This document shows, piece by piece, positions 34,776 through 41,748 of a DNA stretch of 64,000 bases; position 1 is the first letter of the stretch; the number at the start of each line of letters is the position of its first letter. Source of the stretch: an uncultured Sulfitobacter sp. (GTDB lineage: Bacteria > Pseudomonadota > Alphaproteobacteria > Rhodobacterales > Rhodobacteraceae); assembly GCF_947497275.1 (NCBI RefSeq), contig NZ_CANMFS010000002.1, positions 310,001 through 374,000 on the forward strand. The letters are read 5' to 3'. The notes under the pieces are model-generated. The model did not search any database. It was not told where the DNA came from and saw only the letters and a list, made by a program, of their open reading frames with translations. Both the position numbers and the translations under genes were made by a program.

Positions 34776-35003
34776 ATGGCTACAAAACCATTCTTCCGCC
34801 GCCGCAAGGTATGCCCCTTCTCGGGCGACAATGCACCGGCAATCGACTATAAAGACACACGTCTGCTGCAGCGCTACATTTCCGAGCGCGGCAAGATCGT
34901 GCCGTCCCGTATCACCGCAGTTTCTGCGAAAAAGCAGCGTGAACTGGCCCGTGCCATCAAACGCGCCCGCTTCCTCGCCCTGCTGCCCTATGCCGTGAAA
35001 TAA
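34776..35003 (+). CDS. rpsR: 30S ribosomal protein S18
   Basis: A 75-residue S18 with [67 protein letters not shown], a full match to the family. It binds S6 in the platform of the 30S subunit. A ribosome-binding site (AAAGAGGA) lies between rpsF and the start. Confidence 0.98.
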   Translation: MATKPFFRRRKVCPFSGDNAPAIDYKDTRLLQRYISERGKIVPSRITAVSAKKQRELARAIKRARFLALLPYAVK

Positions 35004-35015
35004 GGAGCAAAGCAT

Positions 35016-35669
35016 ATGCAAGTTATCCTTCTGGAACGTGTGGCCAAGCTTGGCCAGATGGGCGAAGTCGTGGATGTAAAGCCCGGCTATGCCCGCAACT
35101 ATCTGCTGCCGCAGAACAAGGCGCTGTCCGCGTCCAAAGCGAACGTCGAAGCGTTCGAGGCACAGAAAGTCCAGCTTGAGGCGCAAAACCTCGAGACCAA
35201 AAAAGAAGCAGAGGCAATGGCGGACAAGCTGAACGGTCAGCAGTTCGTCGTGATTCGCTCCGCGTCCGACGCGGGTGCGCTTTACGGCTCCGTTACCACC
35301 CGGGACGCTGCCGAATCCGCGACCGAGGAAGGCTTCTCCGTTGACCGCAAGCAGGTCGTCCTGCGCGCGCCGATCAAGTATCTCGGCATCCACGAGGTAC
35401 ACGTCGTTCTGCACCCCGAGGTCGAGGCCACCATTGAGTTGAACGTTGCACGCTCACCCGAAGAAGCCGAGTTGCAGGCCGCCGGTAAATCCATTCAGGA
35501 ACTGGCAGCCGAGGAAGAAGCCGCGGCAGAGTTCGAAATTTCCGAACTCTTCGAAGACATCGGGTCTGCCCAGCTTGACGAAATGGAAAGCGCGGACGAA
35601 CAGCGCACCGGAGCGCCTGCCGTTCTGGAAAAAGACGAGCTGGACGAGAAGCTCGACCGCGACTCCTGA
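35016..35669 (+). CDS. rplI: 50S ribosomal protein L9
   Basis: A 217-residue L9. The N-terminal domain ([35 protein letters not shown]) and the helical linker are standard. The C-terminal domain has [22 protein letters not shown]. Beyond the usual about 150 residues there is an acidic extension of about 65 residues rich in E, A and D, as in other alphaproteobacteria. A terminator follows. Confidence 0.97.
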   Translation: MQVILLERVAKLGQMGEVVDVKPGYARNYLLPQNKALSASKANVEAFEAQKVQLEAQNLETKKEAEAMADKLNGQQFVVIRSASDAGALYGSVTTRDAAESATEEGFSVDRKQVVLRAPIKYLGIHEVHVVLHPEVEATIELNVARSPEEAELQAAGKSIQELAAEEEAAAEFEISELFEDIGSAQLDEMESADEQRTGAPAVLEKDELDEKLDRDS

Positions 35670-35709
35670 GATCCGCTTGGCGCGACCGGCGCCGATCGAA
35701 CGAGACCAC

Positions 35710-35745
35710 ACGCCGCGCAGGATCTGCGCGGCGTTCTTCGTTTTC
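35710..35745 (+). terminator. Terminator after rplI
   Basis: ACGCCGCGCA (35710-35719) pairs with TGCGCGGCGT (35725-35734) around a 5-nt loop, followed by the T-rich TCTTCGTTTTC. Confidence 0.85.
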
Positions 35746-35877
35746 AATCACCGGGCGCGGGCGGGGACGGGCATGACCCTGTCCCGCGCAACTATCCGCG
35801 CACGGCGAAAGCGCCATCTTGCCCTTGGTGCGTCATTTTAACTATCGTCGGCATCGAAAATGCCAACGAGAGTCCCG

Positions 35878-36366
35878 ATGATACAAATTTTCCGCCGCGA
35901 TATATTGCTCGGCGTCTGCGCCGCACTCGCACTTTCCGCTTGTGCCGGTACACCCAAGGTCGAGACCGCATCTTATCAGACACATGCGCTGCCGCTGCAC
36001 CCCAACGAGACCCCGGTGTTGCGCGGCAAGATCAACTACTGGGCGGATCATTACGAGGTGCCCCGCGCGCTGGTCCACCGTCTCGCAATCCGCGAAAGCA
36101 CCCATAATCCAGGTGCGCGCAACGGCCCCTACTACGGTTTGTTGCAGATCCTGCCTGCAACCGCAGGAACAATGGGCTTTCGCGGGTCCCCTTCCGCACT
36201 TCTCGATGCAGATACGAACCTGAAATACGGGGTCAAATACCTGCGCGGGGCGTGGCTTTTGTCGGGAGGTGATCACGGTACGGCAATCGGCTGGTACGCG
36301 CGAGGGTACTACTACGAGGCCAAGAAGCGCGGGATGCTTGTCGAGACAGGACTGCGCCCGGGCTAG
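35878..36366 (+). CDS. Lytic transglycosylase lipoprotein (SLT domain)
   Basis: A 162-residue lipoprotein: signal peptide and lipobox LALSAC (Cys about residue 22). A small soluble-lytic-transglycosylase domain follows, with LVHRLAIRESTHNPGARN (catalytic Glu in RES), YYGLLQILPATAGTMGF, ADTNLKYGVKYLRGAW and AIGWYARGYYY. It should cut peptidoglycan glycan strands from the outer membrane. At 162 residues it is near-minimal, with no extra wall-binding domain. The ATG at 35878 has GAGAG upstream; an ATG six codons earlier would give a longer signal peptide. Confidence 0.9.
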   Translation: MIQIFRRDILLGVCAALALSACAGTPKVETASYQTHALPLHPNETPVLRGKINYWADHYEVPRALVHRLAIRESTHNPGARNGPYYGLLQILPATAGTMGFRGSPSALLDADTNLKYGVKYLRGAWLLSGGDHGTAIGWYARGYYYEAKKRGMLVETGLRPG

Positions 36367-36489
36367 CGCCACAGCCCCATGCGCGCCATCGTATATGCCT
36401 GCGAGGCAGAACGAAGCAGTTCCAGTTCAATTACATTGAATGTTACGATTGTACTGAGACATACCAGTATAGCGCGGGCATTGTTTCCC

Positions 36490-37215
36490 ATGACATATGA
36501 GCATGACAACAAAACGAAATTTTCAGACATCTGGCGGACCGCTAAAATCCGGGTACCTCACGGCAGAGAATCTGACCCAGATATTCGTACACTACGCTTC
36601 CGCCAAATTCTGCGACCGGCGGGCGCGTTAGCTCCTGAAACGATTGCGATTTTGAACGCGAGGGCCCGAAAGCTAGTAAAGCAAATAAAAGCGATCGGCC
36701 ATATCCGCGACGCCGAGGACTGGACTAAGGGTTTCCGAACAGTCCATTGGATAGCTACGATGTATTCTAAGATAATGCTCTATCTAAAGAAACATGCTCT
36801 CATAGTAACTTCATCGTTCATGATAGGACATGCTGGCACGGCAGTAGGTTCCATCAATCTTTCACTGAACCCCGTGGTACGCAATATCTCGCACGGATCA
36901 ACTCGGACGAAATCAAGACAATCCCCGCGCTACAGACCAGTTGGGCAACATAACGCAAAAGGGCCACCCGATCGGGTGGCCCTTCGACTGAAACATTCAG
37001 GAGCGCTTATTCGTCTTCTTCAAGCTTCTCTACGGCTTTCTGAAGATCGTCCTTCGACACTTCCTTCTCGTTCACTGTCGCCTGTTCGATTACATGGTCA
37101 ACCACCTTGTCCTCGAAGATCGGCGCGCGCATCTGCTGTTGCATCTGCTGGTTCTGCTGAACGAATTCAAAGAATTGACGCTCTTGACCGGGGTACTGGC
37201 GCGCCTGGTTCATGA
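36490..37215 (+). CDS. Putative orphan gene with atypical codon use (3' end uncertain)
   Basis: An open frame from ATG 36490 in the 640-bp space before trigger factor. The first about 155 codons (to about 36955) use A/T-rich codons (ATA, GTA, CTA, TCA, AGA) unlike neighbouring genes. They encode a basic protein with a possible amphipathic or membrane segment ([22 protein letters not shown]). The frame then runs through the tig terminator and antisense into tig, so the last about 80 residues are probably spurious. No clear ribosome-binding site is visible. I do not recognise the protein. It may be an acquired gene, a decayed remnant or chance. Confidence 0.25.
   Translation: MTYEHDNKTKFSDIWRTAKIRVPHGRESDPDIRTLRFRQILRPAGALAPETIAILNARARKLVKQIKAIGHIRDAEDWTKGFRTVHWIATMYSKIMLYLKKHALIVTSSFMIGHAGTAVGSINLSLNPVVRNISHGSTRTKSRQSPRYRPVGQHNAKGPPDRVALRLKHSGALIRLLQASLRLSEDRPSTLPSRSLSPVRLHGQPPCPRRSARASAVASAGSAERIQRIDALDRGTGAPGS
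36955..36984 (-). terminator. Terminator after trigger factor
   Basis: A 26-bp perfect palindrome spans 36959-36984, with arms AAGGGCCACCCGA and its complement. On the minus strand it is followed by a short T run (36960-36957), so it should end the tig transcript. Confidence 0.85.
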
Positions 37216-38341
37216 TCGACTGCGTCATCTCGGCGTCGGTTACTTCGATCTCGGCCTTCTGGCCCAATTCGGCCAGCAACAAACCCAGACGCACCCGGCG
37301 CGCGGCAAGTTTCTTGTGCTCTTCGGTTGTCTCGATCTCGGGGTGATCGTGGCCTTCGACATCAGGGTTGTCCTCGTGCCACAGCTGGTGCGCGATCTGA
37401 TCCGCTTCAGCGTCAAGCAGCGAAGGCGGCAGATCGAAATCGACCATCTTGTCCATCTGGTCCAGCAGGCTGCGCTTCATCACAGCGCGGGATGCGCCGA
37501 GGTATTCCCCCTCCAGCCGCTCGCCGATCTGCACCTTCAGGGCGGCCAGATCCTCTGCGCCGAACTTCGTCGCCATCTCGTCGTTGATCTCGGCGGCAAC
37601 GGGTTCTTTCACCTCTTTGATGGTGCAGGCGAATGTCGCCTCCTTGCCCGCCAGATGCGGTGCCTGGTAATCGTCGGGGAAGTTGACGGTCACTTCCTTT
37701 TCCTCTTCGGCCTTCACGCCGACGAGCTGCTCTTCGAAACCCGGAATAAACGAGTTCGAACCAAGCACGAGCGGATAGTCCTCCGCCGAGCCGCCCTCGA
37801 ACGCTTCGCCATCGACCTTACCGACAAAATCCATCACGATCTGGTCGCCGTCCTTGGCTTTGGAGCCTTTCTTGCGCGCTTTGAAATCCTGTGCGGTTTC
37901 GGCCAGGGACCCCAGCGCCTCGTCGATAGAGGCGTCATCCGCCTTCACGACCAACTTTTCCAGCGTGATCGAGGTCAGGTCGACTTCCGGAATCTCGGGC
38001 AGCTTTTCGTAGGACATCTCGACCTCGACGTCGTCGCCCTCTTTCCAGTCTTCGTTAGTCATCTTCACGTCCGGCTGCATCGCGGGACGGTCACCGGTTT
38101 CCTCGAAGTGATCCGACATCGCGCCGTCGATGGCTTCCTGCATCGCTTCGCCCATCACGCGCTGGCCGAACTGTTTTTTCAGCAACGCCATCGGGACCTT
38201 GCCCTTGCGAAACCCCTTCATCTCGACGTCAGGCTGCGCTTCTTTCAGCTTTTCCGTCACCTTGGCTTCCAGCTCTTCCGCTGGCAGCGTGATGGCGTAG
38301 CCGCGTTTCAGACCGTCGTTAAGCGTCTCTTTGACCTGCAT
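37007..38341 (-). CDS. tig: Trigger factor
   Basis: A 444-residue ribosome-associated chaperone. The N-terminal ribosome-binding signature is [17 protein letters not shown]. The central FKBP-type isomerase domain is [21 protein letters not shown]...[22 protein letters not shown]. The C-terminal helical arms end in an acidic tail. It folds nascent chains as they leave the ribosome. The ATG at 38341 has GGAG upstream; the longer in-frame reading from 38455 is rejected. Confidence 0.97.
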   Translation of the reverse strand: MQVKETLNDGLKRGYAITLPAEELEAKVTEKLKEAQPDVEMKGFRKGKVPMALLKKQFGQRVMGEAMQEAIDGAMSDHFEETGDRPAMQPDVKMTNEDWKEGDDVEVEMSYEKLPEIPEVDLTSITLEKLVVKADDASIDEALGSLAETAQDFKARKKGSKAKDGDQIVMDFVGKVDGEAFEGGSAEDYPLVLGSNSFIPGFEEQLVGVKAEEEKEVTVNFPDDYQAPHLAGKEATFACTIKEVKEPVAAEINDEMATKFGAEDLAALKVQIGERLEGEYLGASRAVMKRSLLDQMDKMVDFDLPPSLLDAEADQIAHQLWHEDNPDVEGHDHPEIETTEEHKKLAARRVRLGLLLAELGQKAEIEVTDAEMTQSIMNQARQYPGQERQFFEFVQQNQQMQQQMRAPIFEDKVVDHVIEQATVNEKEVSKDDLQKAVEKLEEDE

Positions 38342-38451
38342 GTGTGCTCCATAGCGTTCGGCCGCGCCATACGCGCGGGGCATCAAAATTTCCGCTCTTC
38401 TATTGGCGGCGGGACCTGTGTGCAAGGGCCGTTTCGCCCCCGCCCGCGCGC

Positions 38452-38736
38452 TCACATCCCCAGCGCTTCCTTGTACATCTCCATAACCGCCTCTTCTTCG
38501 GCGATATCGTCGGGCTCGCGTTTGCGCAGCGCGATGACCTTGCGCAGCACCTTGGTGTCGTAGCCGCGCGATTTGGCTTCGGCCATCACCTCTTTCTGCT
38601 GCTCGGCGAGGTCCTTCTTTTCGGCATCGAGCCGCTCGATCCGCTCCACGAACTGGCGCAGTTCATTTGCCGTCACGCGGTAGTTCGCATCTGCGGCGGA
38701 ATCGGTCGGTTCGGGATTGGTGCTAGTATCGCTCAT
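38452..38736 (-). CDS. gapR: GapR-like DUF2312 DNA-binding protein
   Basis: A 94-residue DUF2312 (UPF0335) protein. After a short variable N-terminus comes [76 protein letters not shown], the full family pattern. The Caulobacter homologue GapR forms a dimeric coiled-coil clamp on overtwisted, AT-rich DNA ahead of replication and transcription forks. The ATG at 38736 has GGAG 7 bp upstream. Assignment of the name rests on family membership. Confidence 0.9.
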   Translation of the reverse strand: MSDTSTNPEPTDSAADANYRVTANELRQFVERIERLDAEKKDLAEQQKEVMAEAKSRGYDTKVLRKVIALRKREPDDIAEEEAVMEMYKEALGM

Positions 38737-38844
38737 GGGCTGCTCCATCTTGGCGGTGGCGGGATTGCCCGGTGACTACCCTGCCCCAAACGCCCCCGCA
38801 AGGCGCTCTTGCCGGGGCGCGCGGATTAACATATCCCCACCTGC

Positions 38845-39084
38845 ATGGAACAAACCGCAACATCTGTATTCGATATTCTGATCTGGACCGGGACGGGTGT
38901 TTCGATTTTGGGCCTGTTGGGGTTGGTCTACTGCATCATTCGGGTCAGCCGCGCAAAGCGGGCCGCCCTGTCCGACGAGGCGATGCGCGCGGAACTCAGG
39001 AAGGTTGTACCGCTCAATCTGGGCGCCCTGTTTCTTTCCGTGATCGGCTTGATGATGGTGATCGTCGGCATCTTTCTTGCCTGA
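38845..39084 (+). CDS. Small two-helix membrane protein, function unknown
   Basis: A 79-residue protein with two transmembrane helices (about residues 10-32 and 55-77) joined by a basic/acidic loop (RVSRAKRAALSDEAMRAELRKVVPLN). The composition is typical of a conserved alphaproteobacterial small membrane protein. It lies between gapR (opposite strand) and the sulfur-transport genes. I do not recognise a named family. Confidence 0.75.
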   Translation: MEQTATSVFDILIWTGTGVSILGLLGLVYCIIRVSRAKRAALSDEAMRAELRKVVPLNLGALFLSVIGLMMVIVGIFLA

Positions 39085-39124
39085 CGCCAGCGCCGTGCCC
39101 TTGCTTTGCGGCGAAATTCCTATA

Positions 39125-39150
39125 CATATGCATTATGATGAATGTAAGTA
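39125..39150. promoter_or_regulatory. Candidate promoter/operator of the YeeE-DUF442 operon
   Basis: An AT-rich patch contains TACAT (39123-39127) and ATGTA (39142-39146) in inverted orientation with a nested CATT/AATG pair. It lies about 50 bp before the first YeeE gene. Sulfide-responsive ArsR-type regulators (BigR/SqrR) act at such places in related operons, but no regulator gene is nearby. Confidence 0.3.
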
Positions 39151-39195
39151 GCGCGCGCTGATCCGGTACCGGCGACGCCGGGAATAGGAGTTGCA

Positions 39196-39612
39196 ATGCC
39201 AGTAGATTGGATTTGGGGATTGGCCGGCGGCCTGATGATCGGTTGCGCGGCGGCCCTCTATCTTTTGGGGAACGGCCGCATAATGGGCGCAAGCGGGATT
39301 CTGGGCGGATTGATTGATGGCTCGGCGCGCGGTTTCGTTTCCGAACGGATCGCGTTCCTGATCGGCGTCATCGCAATGCCTGCCGTCCTGTTCGCACTTG
39401 GCGACACAGTTGATACCCACGCGACGGGCAGCGTACCACTTCTTATCGTTGGCGGCGTTCTCGTTGGGTTGGGGACGCGCGTCGGCAACGGATGTACGTC
39501 CGGTCACGGTGTCTGCGGTATCTCGCGGCTCAGCTTGCGGGGCATGGTCGCCACCGGTTTCTATATCGGAGCCGGCGTTCTCGCCGTTGTTGCATTGCGG
39601 GGTGTGCTATGA
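39196..39612 (+). CDS. YeeE/YedE family sulfur transport protein, part 1
   Basis: A 138-residue membrane protein with about four helices. The family motif GNGCTSGHGVCGISRLSLRG, with its conserved cysteines, is the sulfur-relay site of YeeE/YedE (TsuA-like) proteins that import thiosulfate or related sulfur. An AGGAG precedes the ATG. The stop overlaps the next gene's ATG by 4 bp. Together the two half-size proteins probably make one transporter. Confidence 0.9.
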   Translation: MPVDWIWGLAGGLMIGCAAALYLLGNGRIMGASGILGGLIDGSARGFVSERIAFLIGVIAMPAVLFALGDTVDTHATGSVPLLIVGGVLVGLGTRVGNGCTSGHGVCGISRLSLRGMVATGFYIGAGVLAVVALRGVL

Positions 39613-40037
39613 ACCGGTTGGTAATGGCGCTGCTCGCCGGCGCGTTGTTCGGTGCAGGTCTGCATATATCGGGCATGACCGATACGCAGAAGGTTCTTGG
39701 CTTTCTCGACATTTTCGGTGAATGGGATCCAACATTGATGTTCGTGATGGGCGGGGCAATAATCCCGATGTTCGTGGCTTGGCGGTTCACGCGGGGCCGC
39801 ACGCCTCTGGTCGGGGGCAGCTTTCCCGCACCGCCTTCCGACAAGATCGACGCCAAGCTCATTGTCGGCGCGATTCTGTTCGGACTTGGGTGGGGCACCG
39901 TGGGACTTTGCCCCGGTCCGGCGTTGGCATCGCTCAGCTATGGCGGTAGCTCGGGACTGATTTTTCTTGTCGCGATGTTGGCGGGGATGGTCGCCGCACC
40001 TCCGACACGTGCGCTGCTGGACAGCGCCACTGCGTGA
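39609..40037 (+). CDS. YeeE/YedE family protein, part 2 (DUF6691-like)
   Basis: A 142-residue membrane protein with about four helices. The conserved element is GWGTVGLCPGPALASLSYGG, with one cysteine, matching the DUF6691/YedE second half. The first residues (NRLVMALLAGALFGAGLHISGMTDTQKVLGFLDIFG) are also typical. It begins within an ATGA overlap after part 1. It is followed by the DUF442 gene after 15 bp, so the three form an operon. Confidence 0.9.
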   Translation: MNRLVMALLAGALFGAGLHISGMTDTQKVLGFLDIFGEWDPTLMFVMGGAIIPMFVAWRFTRGRTPLVGGSFPAPPSDKIDAKLIVGAILFGLGWGTVGLCPGPALASLSYGGSSGLIFLVAMLAGMVAAPPTRALLDSATA

Positions 40038-40052
40038 CGGTACCAATGGCGG

Positions 40053-40475
40053 ATGGATATCAGAGAACTCACGCACCGCTATTTCGTCGCCCCGCAGATT
40101 GATCCGGGTCAAATGGCCGCGCTCAGAGAGCGCGGCATCACCCGTATCCTGTGCAACCGGCCCGATGCAGAGGTTCCGCCCACGCTGAATGCCGCCGCGA
40201 TGGAAGCCGCCGCACAGGAAGCCGGGCTGGAATTCGTTGCGCAGCCTCTTACACATCAGACGATGACGCCCGAAAATATCGACCGCAACAAGGCGATCGG
40301 TGTGGATCAGGAAGGCGTCACTCTCGCCTATTGCGCCTCCGGCACCCGGTCCTGCATCGCGTGGGCGCTCGGTCAGGCCGGCTTGCGCAGCGCGGACGAG
40401 ATACTGGAAGCCGCGCGCACGGCCGGATACGATCTCGAAAATCTGCGCGGATATCTCGAAGCCGCGCAAAAATGA
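40053..40475 (+). CDS. DUF442 / TIGR01244-type phosphatase-like sulfur transferase
   Basis: A 140-residue protein with the dual-specificity phosphatase/rhodanese-like loop YCASGTRSCIAWALG and N-terminal DIRELTHRYFVAPQIDPGQMAAL. These are the TIGR01244 signatures. The domain is the partner of beta-lactamase-like sulfur dioxygenases (Blh) in bacterial sulfide detoxification. Here it stands alone beside YeeE proteins, so a role in handling persulfide or thiosulfate sulfur is likely. No Blh or ArsR-type regulator is encoded nearby. Confidence 0.88.
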   Translation: MDIRELTHRYFVAPQIDPGQMAALRERGITRILCNRPDAEVPPTLNAAAMEAAAQEAGLEFVAQPLTHQTMTPENIDRNKAIGVDQEGVTLAYCASGTRSCIAWALGQAGLRSADEILEAARTAGYDLENLRGYLEAAQK

Positions 40476-40512
40476 TCTGCAACAAGCAAACCTGAACAGC
40501 ACTTGCTTGCCC

Positions 40513-41652
40513 TCATCCGGAGGCGATCTGGCGGCGGTCTTCGTCCGGGTATCTGTCTTCGCTTGCGTCCGTCTCATTCCAAAGGGCTGCCATATCGGTG
40601 TCCGGCATCTCGATATCAGGCATCTGGGCAGCATCGTCGAAAATGTCGACCTCGCCGGGATCAGCCGACGTCTCATCACCGCTAGGTAAATGCGCCGCCA
40701 CGTCTGGCAGATCGAGCGTGTCACGGTCGGACGCCCGCCTGCGCGGGTGCACGTGGACCGCAGCCTTGTGCTCAAGCTGAACCGCACGCATGCCGTCGAG
40801 CTGTCCCAATGTGGCCCGGCTGACCACCTTGCCGTCTGCGTCAATTACCATCGCCTGCGCGAGGCTCGAAATCTTCAGGTCCAGGACATCTCCTGCCTTC
40901 ATCCTGCTCACCGCCTGAAGCGGAAGGCGTAGCCGCGTGAGCGCGACCGTCAGATCCGCGTGCAGTTCCATAACCGTCTTCGAGAGGGTCCGGCCCACAG
41001 CCGGACAAGGTGGGTTATCGGAGTGCCGCGTATCGGGTTCCGGCGCGGCTGCTGCAACCGGTTTGGGCAGGATCAATGTCAAGGTGCCGGTACGCGCTCC
41101 ACTTGCCAGATCGAACGTCACACAGACAGCCTCGTAGTCAATCTTGTCAAGCGCAAGCAAAGCTGCACGAGGCGTCTGCGCGCGCACCCCGAAGCGGTAG
41201 CCTTGGAGCACACGGCGGTCACCCGCCTCTTCGGGCAGTTTCGACGCATCCGCCATCAACGCTTCGACGAATGGCGCGCACAGGGCTGCGTCGGTATCGG
41301 TAAACTTGCGCGGTGCTGCACCGGACTGCGCCACCGTCACCTTGCCCATGGTCTGTTGCTGTATCAAACCGGTCACCAGATCGGCATCGAGCACGACCGC
41401 GCAAACCTGATGATCGGGGCCGTGCATCAACAAAAGCAGTGCTTGTTCGGTCAGCAGATCAGCAAGCGCCTCGCCGCTGGCGGCAGTACGGGTCACGCCA
41501 AGCGTATTGAGCGCAAGCCCCATCAGCCTATCGGCCTGCTTGGCCGCTGTCAGGCGCAGCGCACGGCCCAACGACATCGCCCGCGCCGCCTGCTGTTCAC
41601 GTCCAATCCGAGCCTTGCGCTCGATCAACGATGTTATTTGTGCTGCGCTCAT
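40513..41652 (-). CDS. FliM/FliN-like protein with C-terminal SpoA domain
   Basis: A 379-residue protein. Residues about 1-235 are FliM-like in layout (LGRALRLTAAKQADRLMGLAL, FVEALMADASKLP). Residues about 235-310 form a SpoA/C-ring domain (MELHADLTVALTRLRLPLQAVSRMKAGDVLDLKISSLAQAMVIDADGKVVSRATLGQLDG). The acidic C-terminal tail is rich in D. Such proteins form the flagellar C-ring switch, but no other flagellar gene is in the window. Position next to a symporter-kinase operon is therefore noteworthy. The start MSAAQ at 41652 fits a weak purine-rich site. Confidence 0.8.
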   Translation of the reverse strand: MSAAQITSLIERKARIGREQQAARAMSLGRALRLTAAKQADRLMGLALNTLGVTRTAASGEALADLLTEQALLLLMHGPDHQVCAVVLDADLVTGLIQQQTMGKVTVAQSGAAPRKFTDTDAALCAPFVEALMADASKLPEEAGDRRVLQGYRFGVRAQTPRAALLALDKIDYEAVCVTFDLASGARTGTLTLILPKPVAAAAPEPDTRHSDNPPCPAVGRTLSKTVMELHADLTVALTRLRLPLQAVSRMKAGDVLDLKISSLAQAMVIDADGKVVSRATLGQLDGMRAVQLEHKAAVHVHPRRRASDRDTLDLPDVAAHLPSGDETSADPGEVDIFDDAAQMPDIEMPDTDMAALWNETDASEDRYPDEDRRQIASG

Positions 41653-41748
41653 ATTTTCGCCGCCCCCGCGTTCTGCCCCGGATCGCGGACACGCCCCCGT
41701 AAATCCTCCGGTTTGGACGTTGTAGCAACGCAATGGTTACCAGCGGAT

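Noticed and set aside
36900..36955. A minus-strand stretch resembling a tRNA D-arm (near 36930-36948) with a weak T-arm-like sequence
   Set aside because: Acceptor, D and anticodon stems do not pair, so it is not a functional tRNA; at most a remnant, too weak to annotate.
36956..37215. The 3' part of the orphan reading frame
   Set aside because: It crosses the tig terminator and runs antisense into the tig coding region, so its last about 80 codons are not credible protein sequence.
37094..38563. A 489-codon plus-strand frame opposite tig and gapR
   Set aside because: It is an antisense shadow of trigger factor; no motif and no ribosome-binding site.
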